A stretch of DNA of 10,136 nucleotides. Origin: a bacterium. GTDB taxonomy: Bacteria; Pseudomonadota; Alphaproteobacteria; Caulobacterales; Hyphomonadaceae. The notes under the pieces are model-generated. The model was not told the DNA's origin and did not search any database. It saw only the letters and a list, made by a program, of their open reading frames with translations. Made by a program: the position numbers and the translations under genes. The DNA is taken from assembly GCA_030824255.1 (NCBI GenBank), contig JAVBYB010000052.1, positions 1-10,136 on the forward strand, read 5' to 3'. Below, piece by piece: positions 1 to 7,418 of this stretch; the first letter of the stretch is position 1, and each line of letters opens with the position of its first letter.

Positions 1-1761
1 GCGGTGCTGCTGCTTTCCGTCCTTAAACACGAATGTGTCGCCCTTGGCCGCGAGGCCACAGACCTCCGTCGCATCGTCAGCGATCTTGAACGCGGCACGC
101 TGCGTGATCCCCCGCGCTCGCCTACGCTGGAGAAGCTCGCGACCCGCCTCGCCGCGCCGACAAGGAAGTTCAAGCCGCAACCCGACGGTGCGGCGCTCAT
201 CGCGGATCTAGACAAGGCGCTTTACACCGCCATGCCTGCCTTCGCCGACATGATGATCGACGGCGCCAAGGCCGCGGAAGCGATCGCGCGTCTCGCCGAA
301 ACACTCTGCGCCACGCCGCAGATAGAGGGCGCCCGCATCTGGTCCGGCAAGGCCGGCGCCATGGCCGCGCAATTCATCGACCAGCTCTCGCAGCTCTCGG
401 CCGCCATGGGGCTGATGGACGCCGAAGCCTTTCCCGATTTCGCAGAAGCTGTGATGCAGCGCATGATCGCTGCGCCCGAAACGCCAGAACATCCGCGCAT
501 CGCGATTTTTGGCCCTCTCGAAGCTCGCCTGCAGCGCCGTGACCGCATGATCCTCGCCAGCCTGAACGAGGGCTCCTGGCCCAAGCCGTCAGCGGCAGAC
601 GCCTTCCTCAATCGCAACCTGCGCAAGCAACTCGGCCTGCCCGATCCCGACGAACGCATCGGCCTCTCCGCTCACGATTTCTCGCAGATGGCCAACGCGC
701 CTGAAGTTATCCTGCTGCGCGCAAAGCGCGTCGACGACAAGCCTGCCGTGGCCTCCCGTTGGCTTTGGCGTCTGCGCACGCTCGCTGCTGGCGGGCTCGG
801 CGGCCGCGATGCCGCCGACGCGCTGCTGAAGCCAGCACAGACCGCTAACCCTGTTGAGTGGGCGCACTCACTTAGGCATGTGGGCGGCGTGACGCCGGCA
901 AAGCCGCCCGCGCCCACGCCGCCGGTCGCCGCGCGCGACCTCCAGAACTTCTCGCCAAGCCGCGTCGTGAAGCTGATCCGAGACCCCTATGCAGACTACG
1001 CGCAACGCGTTCTCCAGCTGAACCCGCTTCGCTCCGTCGGGGCGGAGGTTGATGCTCGCGAACGTGGCACAGCCGTCCACGCTGCTATCGAGAATTTCGA
1101 AGGCGACGAGAATGAGGAAGCGCTTGGCGTGCTTATCGAGGCGGAACTCAACGCCGCCGGCGCAGCCGAAGAGCTGATCCGCCTTGAAATGCCGCTCTGG
1201 ACCCGCGCCGCATCCGCCTACGCGCGATGGTCCGCCGAGCGTGCGCCACGCCGCGCCGACTTTGTCACCGAAGAAAAAGCCGTCATGACGTTCGGCTCAG
1301 CCATTGGCACTGTTACGCTGAAGGCGACGGCAGATCGCGTCGAACTGATGAAGGATGGCACGCTCGCCATAATCGACTTCAAGACCGGCCAACCGAAGAA
1401 GGCCGCACAGGTCGAAAGCGGCCTTGAGCCCCAGCTTGCACTCGAAGCCGCCATTGCCGCTGCATCGAACTTTGGCCGCATTGGCCCCGCGCAGACGTCA
1501 GAACTCATCTACTTCCGCATGTCGATGAGCCCGGAGACGACGAAAGACAAGAACGGCCAGCCCCTCGAATTCGAGAATGGCACGACGATGCAGATCGCGT
1601 CCGATGCACTTGAAGGCCTCAAGGCGCTGATCGACCAGTACGCCAACGACGCCCAGCCTTACTACTCCAAACCCCGCGTCGAATTCATCTGGACGGTCTC
1701 CGATTACGACCGTCTCGCCCGCCGTGCGGAATGGACCGCCGACGAGGGAGGTGAGGAATGA
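1..1761 (+). CDS. addB: Double-strand break repair protein AddB, C-terminal 586 codons (5' truncated by window)
   Basis: AddB is the partner subunit of AddA in the AddAB helicase-nuclease, which resects double-strand DNA ends in the cytoplasm to prepare them for RecA recombination. The reading frame is open from base 1, so the gene starts upstream; the family is about 1000 residues long and roughly the last 60% is visible. The final ~270 residues form the PD-(D/E)XK nuclease domain: the RGTAVH helix motif (His codon 1078-1080) and the catalytic IIDFKTG motif (Asp 1375-1377, Lys 1381-1383), followed by a Gln-containing helix. Only two cysteines occur in the visible part, both near its start, so the four-cysteine iron-sulfur staple known from Bacillus AddB is absent; the matching C-terminal segment reads VSDYDRLARRAEW. 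The stop codon overlaps the addA start (ATGA). Identification rests on these motifs plus the addA neighbour and is secure. Confidence 0.95.
   Translation, partial: AVLLLSVLKHECVALGREATDLRRIVSDLERGTLRDPPRSPTLEKLATRLAAPTRKFKPQPDGAALIADLDKALYTAMPAFADMMIDGAKAAEAIARLAETLCATPQIEGARIWSGKAGAMAAQFIDQLSQLSAAMGLMDAEAFPDFAEAVMQRMIAAPETPEHPRIAIFGPLEARLQRRDRMILASLNEGSWPKPSAADAFLNRNLRKQLGLPDPDERIGLSAHDFSQMANAPEVILLRAKRVDDKPAVASRWLWRLRTLAAGGLGGRDAADALLKPAQTANPVEWAHSLRHVGGVTPAKPPAPTPPVAARDLQNFSPSRVVKLIRDPYADYAQRVLQLNPLRSVGAEVDARERGTAVHAAIENFEGDENEEALGVLIEAELNAAGAAEELIRLEMPLWTRAASAYARWSAERAPRRADFVTEEKAVMTFGSAIGTVTLKATADRVELMKDGTLAIIDFKTGQPKKAAQVESGLEPQLALEAAIAAASNFGRIGPAQTSELIYFRMSMSPETTKDKNGQPLEFENGTTMQIASDALEGLKALIDQYANDAQPYYSKPRVEFIWTVSDYDRLARRAEWTADEGGEE
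1747..1754 (+). promoter_or_regulatory. Strong Shine-Dalgarno of addA inside the end of addB
   Basis: GGAGGTGA is an eight-base match to the anti-Shine-Dalgarno sequence of 16S rRNA and ends 3 bases before the addA ATG at 1758 (the GGAGG core ends 6 bases before it). It fixes the addA start and, with the ATGA stop/start overlap, indicates translational coupling of the two subunits. Confidence 0.85.
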
Positions 1762-4700
1762 CCACTCCTCTCGACGCCAAAACCACGGAGACGTGGCCGG
1801 AGTACGAGGCCGCCAGCGATGGTCAGCGCCGCGCCGCCCTGCCCGATCACTCCGCGTGGGTCGAAGCCAATGCCGGCTCCGGCAAGACAAAAGTCCTGAT
1901 CGATCGCGTCGCGCGCCTGCTTCTCCGCCGCGTCGAGCCGGATTCGATCCTCTGCGTCACCTACACCAAGGCCGCCGCCAGCGAGATGCAGGCACGCCTG
2001 TTCGACCGCCTCGGCGACTGGTGCGTCATGGATGCCGGCCAGCTGAAAAGGAAACTCTCCGAGCTCGAGAACCGCACGCTCGACGCCTATGGCGACGAGG
2101 ACATCGGCCGCGCGCGCGAACTTTTCGCCAAGGCGCTCGAAACCCCCGGCGGCCTGCGCATCGAAACCATTCACGCTTTCTGCGGCCGCGTCCTTCGCCG
2201 CTTCCCGCTTGAAGCCAGCATTGCTCCGGGTTTCCAGGAGCTGGATGACGACGCCTCGGCCGACCTCTGGGATCAGGCCTTCCGCGCCATGGGCCGCCGC
2301 GTCGTGCGTGGCGATTCTGCGCTGATGGATGCAGCCCGCGTCGCCGCCGAGGCGGGCGGCGGCAAGGGCCTCGCCATCGTGCGCGAACTCCTGCCACGCC
2401 GTGCCGCCATCGGCCGCTACATAACCGAATCCGGCGGCATCGACTTCGCCATCGAGCGCCTGCGCAATTATACTGGCGCGCCGAACGAAGACGCCGGCGC
2501 CATACTCGCCCGCGCCATGAACGATGCACTCCCGCGTGAGGCGCTGAAGGCTGCCCACTCCGCCTATCTGAGCGGCGGCAAGCGCGATCAGGATCAGGCC
2601 GGCCACATTGCCATGGCCCTCTCCAACGCTGATCCGCTCATCCGCTTCGCCGCGCTCCAGCGCGTCTATCTCACCCAGAAGGGCGAGCTGAAGGCGCGCG
2701 GCAGCATCTTCACCAAGGGTGTCGCCGCCAGCCATCCCGTTGTCGTCGATCTCTTCGATGTCGACCCTCCACAGGGCAGCGAAGTCATACGCCTTCAGGC
2801 CGTCGCAAGCGCCATCAACGCGCGCCGACTGTTCGAACGCTCCAGCGCGATCCTGCGCCTCGCCGAAGTCCTGTTCGCCGATTTTGCCCGGCGCAAACGC
2901 GCCCGCGGCGGCCTCGACTTCGACGATCTCATCGAAACCACCGCCGCGCTACTTACACGCCGCCATGCCGCCGAGTGGGTGCTGTGGAAGCTGGATGGCG
3001 GTATCAACCATATTCTGCTGGACGAAGCGCAGGACACCAGCCCGGCCCAGTGGCGCATTCTGAAAGCCATCACCGACGATATCTTTGCGGGTTCAGGCGC
3101 AGAGCGCGACGAAGCCCGCACGCTTTTCGTCGTGGGCGACCAGAAGCAGTCGATCTATTCCTTCCAGGGCGCCGACCCGGAACACTTTCTGTTCCAGAAA
3201 CAGACCTTCGAGACAAACGCTCGCACGGCGGATATCGCCTTCGCCATGCCTGATCTCGCCATGTCGTTTCGCTCCTCCCGCGAGGTGCTGGACTATGTCG
3301 ACACAGTTTTCGATCACGCCGTTTTCGCGCCCGATGCGCCGTTCACTACCGCGCCGCCTGACGCCGCGAACCAGATGCGCCACACGCCTTATCGCCGGCA
3401 TCAGGAAGGCGCTGTCGAACTCTGGCCGCTTGAAACGAAAGCCGAGGCCCAGCCTGCCATGCCGTGGGACGCCCCACAGGCGATGGAGAACGGCGGCAGC
3501 GCCAAGGCCCGCCTTGCCACACGCATCGCGCAGTATATCCGCGACGAGATCAACTCCGGCGCAGCGGTCTGGGATGAGGGAGAAAAGCGCCCCGCCCGCC
3601 CCGGCGACTTCCTGATCCTCGTGCGTGGCCGTACAGGCGGCCTGTTCGATGGCATACTGCAGTCGCTGAAGCGTGAAAACATTCCCGTCGCCGGCGCCGA
3701 CCGCATCCAGCTGCTCGATAGCCTCGCCGTGCAGGACCTGCTCAACCTCATCCGCTTCACACTCTGTCCGGAAGACGACCTGACGCTTGCCGAAATCCTG
3801 AAAGGCCCGTTCGGCGCCTACACAACGCCGCAGGGCATCGGCTGGATTGACGACGATCAGCTCTTTGCGATCGCCCACGGCCGCAAGGGCCATCTCTGGA
3901 CGGCTCTTGCCAACGCCAGCCAGCCACACTTTGCGCCCGTCACCGCATTCCTGCGGGACGTGCTCGCGCGCGCGCATCAGCCGCCCTACGAATTCCTCAC
4001 CCATGCGATGGAACGCGGCCAGGGCCTGCCCCGCCCCGGCTGGGAGCTTGTCCTCTCCCGCTTCGGCAGCCCTGCACGCGAGCCCGTCACCGCCATCATC
4101 GATCGCGCCGCCGCCTTCGACGCTGACCAACCGCCGAGCCTGCAACTCTTTCTCGACGCCATCGAGCGTCGTGGCGGCGAGGTTAAGCGCGAGCTGTCCG
4201 GCCCGCAGGACGAGGTACGTGTCATGACGGTACACGGCGCCAAGGGACTCGAATCCTCCATCGTCATCCTGCCCGACACGACGTCCGCACATCGCGCCGA
4301 CCGCGACGGCCTGTTCATCACCGAAGACGGCGCACCGGTCTGGGCCGGCCCATCCGCGAACGACATCGCCCTCAGCGCAGACCTCCGCGATCTCGAGGAA
4401 GCGCGCTCCCTGCGCGAACACCGCCGCCTGCTCTATGTCGCCCTCACGCGCGCACAGGATCGCCTCATCGTCTGCGGCGCGTTCGCCGGCCATCCGAAGG
4501 GCGCAGGCTTCGCAGAGACGTCATGGTATCGCGCCTGCCAGGGCGCCATGGTTCGCCTTGCCGAAAGCGGTCGCGCCGAACAACTCGAACAAGCCGACCG
4601 CACAATCTTCCGTCTCGGTCTCCAGCCAACTGTGCTCGGCAACGCGGAGACGCCAACGCTCACGCTTGCGCAACCGCCCTCATGGCTTTCGCGCCCCGCG

Positions 4701-5297
4701 CCGCTGGAAGCCGCCACCCGCGTCCTCTCTCCCTCGCGCCTGACCACCAGCGCGGAGCCGCCTGTCATCTCTCCATTCGGCGCCGGGCGCGCTGAGCGTC
4801 TGCGCCGCGGCTCCCTCATCCACCTCCTGTTCGAAGTGCTGCCGGACCTGCCCGTCAAATCCCGTCGCAAGGCGGCCGAGGAGTTTCTCAAGCGGCAGCC
4901 CGATCTAACCCCCGACGCGCGCCATGAGATGCTCGCCGCCGCCATGGGCGTGCTGGAGGACAAGCAGTTCGCCGGCGTCTTCGCGCCTGGCGGTCGGGCG
5001 GAGGCACCCGTTATCGGCCAGCTGGGCTCCGACACGATCAATGGCCGCATCGACCGTCTGGTCATCACAGATTCCGAAATCCTGGTCGTCGACTACAAGA
5101 CCGACCGCCCCGCGCCCGCGACGCTTGCTGGCGTCGGCGATGCCTACATTGCCCAGATGGCGGCATATCGGGCCGTGTTGTCACAGCGCTGGCCGAATCG
5201 TCCCATCCGGTGCCTGCTGGTATGGACAGATGGCCCCCAGCTCATGGAAATACCCCCCTCTGCGCTTGATAAGGCCCTCGACCTCATCCAGTCGTGA
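1758..5297 (+). CDS. addA: Double-strand break repair helicase-nuclease AddA
   Basis: AddA is the UvrD/RecB-like (superfamily 1A) ATP-driven helicase of AddAB and carries a second nuclease domain. The 1179-residue length is normal for the alphaproteobacterial family, and the gene looks intact. Motifs in order: a Q-motif region near residue 23; Walker A AGSGKT at 39-44; DEAQDT (motif II, Walker B) at 422-427; GDQKQS (motif III) at 460-465, then the IYSFQGADP segment; MSFRSS (motif IV) after it; VMTVHGAKGLE (motif V) at 822-832; YVALTRAQDRL (motif VI) at 893-903. The C-terminal PD-(D/E)XK nuclease shows GSLIH at 1018-1022, GRID at 1096-1099 and the catalytic DYKT at 1112-1115, followed by a Gln-Met-Ala-Ala-Tyr helix, so the domain appears active. 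The ATG is set by a near-perfect Shine-Dalgarno and overlaps the addB stop by 4 bp. There is no frameshift or missing key residue. Confidence 0.97.
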   Translation: MTTPLDAKTTETWPEYEAASDGQRRAALPDHSAWVEANAGSGKTKVLIDRVARLLLRRVEPDSILCVTYTKAAASEMQARLFDRLGDWCVMDAGQLKRKLSELENRTLDAYGDEDIGRARELFAKALETPGGLRIETIHAFCGRVLRRFPLEASIAPGFQELDDDASADLWDQAFRAMGRRVVRGDSALMDAARVAAEAGGGKGLAIVRELLPRRAAIGRYITESGGIDFAIERLRNYTGAPNEDAGAILARAMNDALPREALKAAHSAYLSGGKRDQDQAGHIAMALSNADPLIRFAALQRVYLTQKGELKARGSIFTKGVAASHPVVVDLFDVDPPQGSEVIRLQAVASAINARRLFERSSAILRLAEVLFADFARRKRARGGLDFDDLIETTAALLTRRHAAEWVLWKLDGGINHILLDEAQDTSPAQWRILKAITDDIFAGSGAERDEARTLFVVGDQKQSIYSFQGADPEHFLFQKQTFETNARTADIAFAMPDLAMSFRSSREVLDYVDTVFDHAVFAPDAPFTTAPPDAANQMRHTPYRRHQEGAVELWPLETKAEAQPAMPWDAPQAMENGGSAKARLATRIAQYIRDEINSGAAVWDEGEKRPARPGDFLILVRGRTGGLFDGILQSLKRENIPVAGADRIQLLDSLAVQDLLNLIRFTLCPEDDLTLAEILKGPFGAYTTPQGIGWIDDDQLFAIAHGRKGHLWTALANASQPHFAPVTAFLRDVLARAHQPPYEFLTHAMERGQGLPRPGWELVLSRFGSPAREPVTAIIDRAAAFDADQPPSLQLFLDAIERRGGEVKRELSGPQDEVRVMTVHGAKGLESSIVILPDTTSAHRADRDGLFITEDGAPVWAGPSANDIALSADLRDLEEARSLREHRRLLYVALTRAQDRLIVCGAFAGHPKGAGFAETSWYRACQGAMVRLAESGRAEQLEQADRTIFRLGLQPTVLGNAETPTLTLAQPPSWLSRPAPLEAATRVLSPSRLTTSAEPPVISPFGAGRAERLRRGSLIHLLFEVLPDLPVKSRRKAAEEFLKRQPDLTPDARHEMLAAAMGVLEDKQFAGVFAPGGRAEAPVIGQLGSDTINGRIDRLVITDSEILVVDYKTDRPAPATLAGVGDAYIAQMAAYRAVLSQRWPNRPIRCLLVWTDGPQLMEIPPSALDKALDLIQS

Positions 5298-5379
5298 ACC
5301 GTCCGTTTAGCGGCGCTCTGTTGATTGGGGTGTCGCCGCGCCTACCTCAGAGGCCGAAGACTTCGAAGGAACCGCCCAA

Positions 5380-5712
5380 ATGACCGTCGCCTCGATCACC
5401 GATGACAGCTTCGACTCTGAAGTGCTTGCTGCCGGAACGCCCGTCGTGGTGGATTTCTGGGCCGAATGGTGCGGCCCGTGCAAACAGGTGTCCGCTCACT
5501 TCGAAGCACTCGCCGACGAGTTGGGCGACAAGGTGAAGGTCGTGAAGATCAACATCGACGACAACCCGATGACCGCCGGCCGTTTTGGCGTGCGCGGCTT
5601 GCCCACGTTCATGATTTTCGAGAATGGCAAGGTCTCCGCCACGCACCTCGGCGCCATGAACAAGACACGCATGGTGGAGTGGCTGAAGGAAGCCGCTCCG
5701 TCGGTGGCCTGA
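5380..5712 (+). CDS. trxA: Thioredoxin, CGPC active site
   Basis: This is a small cytoplasmic dithiol-disulfide oxidoreductase, kept reduced by thioredoxin reductase and used by ribonucleotide reductase and other targets. It has 110 residues and no signal peptide, the usual size of thioredoxin 1. Visible features are the buried Asp25 in the VVVDFWAEW strand, the active site Cys31-Gly-Pro-Cys34, a Lys-Ile-Asn-Ile-Asp segment around residue 58, and cis-Pro75 in GLPTF. No other cysteines are present. The ATG is preceded by GAAGGA at 5365-5370, 9 bases upstream. The 82-bp gap after addA holds a TTGATT (5321-5326) that could be a -35 element, but I see no convincing -10, so both read-through from addA and a local promoter are possible. 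A thioredoxin after addA is, from memory, common in alphaproteobacteria. Confidence 0.94.
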   Translation: MTVASITDDSFDSEVLAAGTPVVVDFWAEWCGPCKQVSAHFEALADELGDKVKVVKINIDDNPMTAGRFGVRGLPTFMIFENGKVSATHLGAMNKTRMVEWLKEAAPSVA

Positions 5713-5749
5713 GCCACATTCACAACACACGTCAGCAGGAACCCGCACG

Positions 5750-6082
5750 ATGGCGCTTCAAGAAGTAACCGACGACAATTTCGACGCCGAAGTGCTCGGC
5801 GCCAGCGGCCCCGTCGTGGTGGATCTCTGGGCCGAATGGTGCGGCTCGTGCAAACAGATGATGCCCGCCTTCGAACAGCTCGCCGGAGAGCTTGAAGGCA
5901 AGGCGAAGCTGGTGAAGTTCAACGCGGACGAGAACCCGATGACGCCCGGCAAGTTCGGCGTGCGTGGCCTGCCCACCCTGCTGATTTTCGAGAACGGCAA
6001 GCTGCTCTCGATGAAGACCGGCGCCATGACCAAAGCCAAGCTCGCTGAATGGATCCGCGAAACGGCGCCCGGCGCCGCCTGA
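5750..6082 (+). CDS. Thioredoxin paralogue with CGSC active site
   Basis: This is a second thioredoxin-fold protein of exactly 110 residues, cytoplasmic (no signal peptide), 37 bp downstream of the first and about 59% identical to it by hand count. The fold residues are kept: Asp25 in VVVDLWAEW, Cys31 and Cys34, and cis-Pro75 in GLPTL. The active site reads Cys-Gly-Ser-Cys: codon 33 (5846-5848) is TCG where the first copy has CCG, a single-base change. In thioredoxins studied before, the Pro at this position favours a strongly reducing, stable active site, so replacement by Ser may shift the redox potential; this is inference. Residues 86-99, on one side of the substrate-binding face, also differ most from the first copy. 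AGGA at 5737-5740 lies 9 bases before the ATG. The pair is probably co-transcribed and ends at the terminator near 6144. It is likely a functional oxidoreductase with altered partner choice. Confidence 0.92.
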   Translation: MALQEVTDDNFDAEVLGASGPVVVDLWAEWCGSCKQMMPAFEQLAGELEGKAKLVKFNADENPMTPGKFGVRGLPTLLIFENGKLLSMKTGAMTKAKLAEWIRETAPGAA

Positions 6083-6143
6083 TCTCCGGACAGCCGGGCA
6101 GTCCCACCCGGCAACCAATACGCAGCGGCGAGCACCCAGACCC

Positions 6144-6180
6144 AAAGCCCGCGCATCGATCTGCGCGGGCTTTTAGTTTC
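6144..6180 (+). terminator. Rho-independent terminator after the thioredoxin pair
   Basis: A perfect 12-bp stem is formed by 6144-6155 (AAAGCCCGCGCA) and 6162-6173 with a six-base loop, followed by TTTTAGTTT. It lies 61 bp after the second thioredoxin stop and probably ends the addB-addA-thioredoxin transcript. The A-run before the stem gives a weaker T-run on the other strand, but no gene faces it from the right. The rest of the 197-bp gap (6174-6279) must hold the promoter of the next gene; I see no clear -35/-10 pair. Confidence 0.88.
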
Positions 6181-6279
6181 GCGCGACGCCGTGGCAGCAC
6201 CCCCTTGCCCTGCGCCCCCGTCCGGTGTTTCTGCACTGCAGCACACGCCCCAGAAGGGCAGGAAGACCGGGACGATACC

Positions 6280-7338
6280 ATGAGCACACGCACCCCTCGC
6301 CAGTTCTTCAAGCCGCTTGCCATCGGCGCGCCTGAACCTGCCCGCGAGCTTCCGGTTCGTCTTGAGCGCATGATTCACTTCGTCCCGGGCCACAACGAGA
6401 AAGTCCGTTCCAAGACGCCCGACATGGCCGCAAAGGTCGACGTCATTCTCGCCAATCTCGAGGACGCTATTCCTTCCGATGCGAAGGACGCTGCCCGCGC
6501 CGGCGCTATCGAGATGGCGAACATGCTCGACTGGAAGGGCCAGGGCACGGGCCTGTGGACGCGCGTCAATCCGCTCAACTCGCCGTGGTTCCTCGACGAC
6601 GTCACCGAGATCGTTACCAAGGCCGGCAACGTGTTCGACGTCATCATGCTGCCCAAGGTCGAAGGCCCGTGGGACATCCACTATGCCGACCAGCTCGTCG
6701 CCCAGCTTGAAGCGAAAGCAGGCATCAGCCGCCCCATCCTCTTCCACGCCATCCTCGAAACCGGTCAGGGCGTCGCTCTCGTCGAGGACATCTGCCTCGC
6801 TTCCCCGCGCATGCAGGGCATCAGCCTCGGCCCGGCCGATCTCGCCGCCAACCGTGCGATGAAGACCACCCGCGTCGGCGGCGGCCACCCGATGTACAAG
6901 GTGATTGAAGACCCGCACGCGGACGCCGCCACCCCGCGCGCTGCCGCCCAGCAGGACCCGTGGCACTACACGCTCGGCAAGATGGTCGATGCGTGCGTGC
7001 AGGCCGGTATCAAGCCGTTCTACGGCCCCTTCGGCGACATCGCAGACCTCGCCGCCTGCGAACAGCAGTTCAAGAACGCCTACCTCATGGGCTGCGCCGG
7101 CGCATGGTCGCTGCACCCCGGCCAGATCGACATCGCCAAACGCGTCTTCTCGCCCGAGGCAGGCGAAGTGAAGTTCGCGCTCCGCATCCTCGAAGCCATG
7201 CCCAACGGCACCGGCGTCGTGATGCTTGACGGCAAGATGCAGGACGACGCCACCTGGAAACAGGCCAAGGTCATCGTCGATCTCGCGAGGCAGGTTGCAG
7301 CGAAGGATCCGGACATGGCGAAGGCCTACGGTCTCTGA
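6280..7338 (+). CDS. mcl: Malyl-CoA/beta-methylmalyl-CoA lyase (HpcH/HpaI aldolase family, Chloroflexus-like)
   Basis: This is a Mg-dependent class II aldolase that reversibly splits L-malyl-CoA to acetyl-CoA and glyoxylate and beta-methylmalyl-CoA to propionyl-CoA and glyoxylate; some homologues also cleave citramalyl-CoA. Such enzymes serve the ethylmalonyl-CoA pathway or the 3-hydroxypropionate bicycle. The protein has 352 residues. Expected active-site positions are visible: Glu61-Asp62 in NLEDAIP, Arg95 in WTRVN, metal ligands Glu160 in HAILETGQG and Asp187 in LGPADLAA, and Asp317 in MLDGKM near the C terminus, the Asp contributed across the subunit interface in this family. The start at 6280 is chosen because the N-terminal segment from PLAIGAPEP onward matches the Chloroflexus enzyme as I recall it; the same frame is open further upstream but lies in the intergenic region. 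The ribosome binding site is weak: AGGAAG at 6260-6265 is 14 bases from the ATG. It stands alone between terminator and hairpin. Confidence 0.88.
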   Translation: MSTRTPRQFFKPLAIGAPEPARELPVRLERMIHFVPGHNEKVRSKTPDMAAKVDVILANLEDAIPSDAKDAARAGAIEMANMLDWKGQGTGLWTRVNPLNSPWFLDDVTEIVTKAGNVFDVIMLPKVEGPWDIHYADQLVAQLEAKAGISRPILFHAILETGQGVALVEDICLASPRMQGISLGPADLAANRAMKTTRVGGGHPMYKVIEDPHADAATPRAAAQQDPWHYTLGKMVDACVQAGIKPFYGPFGDIADLAACEQQFKNAYLMGCAGAWSLHPGQIDIAKRVFSPEAGEVKFALRILEAMPNGTGVVMLDGKMQDDATWKQAKVIVDLARQVAAKDPDMAKAYGL

Positions 7339-7373
7339 TCCCGTTGCAAACTGCCGCCGAATTCCGCTAGCGA

Positions 7374-7411
7374 TTCCCGGAGCGCCGGATCAACCGGCGC
7401 CTACCGGGAGG
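7374..7411 (+). promoter_or_regulatory. 5'-leader hairpin overlapping the Shine-Dalgarno of the beta-barrel gene
   Basis: The inner stem GCGCCGG (7382-7388) pairs with CCGGCGC (7394-7400) around an ATCAA loop. The outer stem TCCCGG (7375-7380) pairs with CCGGGA (7404-7409), with a possible T-G wobble at 7374/7410. The right arm covers most of the GGAGG Shine-Dalgarno (7407-7411) of the gene starting at 7419. The folded leader would hide the ribosome binding site. No T-run follows, so a simple terminator for the lyase gene is less likely, although the hairpin could still mark the lyase mRNA 3' end. The pairing is seen directly; regulation is inferred. Confidence 0.5.
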
Positions 7412-7418
7412 GGACTCA

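Larger units (their letters stand above)
5367..6082 (+). repeat. Tandem duplication of the thioredoxin gene, about 370-bp period
   Basis: The two thioredoxin genes align without gaps at a constant offset of 370 bases. The ribosome-binding segment AGGAACC is repeated at 5367-5373 and 5737-5743 at the same offset, so the copied unit included the translation signal. The segment 5441-5487 matches 5811-5857 at 45 of 47 bases. The proteins share about 65 of 110 residues by hand count. Similarity upstream of the ribosome-binding segment fades quickly, which suggests an old duplication with a conserved core. Confidence 0.75.

Noticed and set aside
3093..4493. Long minus-strand open frame (466 codons) opposite addA, and a similar one at 1704-2735
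   Set aside because: GC-rich genes with G/C third positions leave long open antisense frames. The plus strand has unmistakable helicase motifs throughout, and the antisense products show no recognisable domain.
5310..5339. GCGGCG/CGCCGC inverted repeat between addA and the first thioredoxin
   Set aside because: Only 6 bp with an 18-base loop and no T-run, which is expected by chance in GC-rich DNA.
6049..6279. In-frame upstream extension of the lyase gene beginning inside the second thioredoxin gene
   Set aside because: It would overlap the thioredoxin end and translate through the terminator hairpin. The conserved lyase N terminus begins just after the ATG at 6280.
5758..7116. Minus-strand open frame of 452 codons across the second thioredoxin and the lyase
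   Set aside because: It spans two well-supported plus-strand genes and a terminator, so it is a compositional artefact.
7413..7417. GACTC (GANTC, a CcrM methylation site in alphaproteobacteria) between the Shine-Dalgarno and ATG of the beta-barrel gene
   Set aside because: Single five-base sites are common by chance and this one is not in a recognisable promoter.
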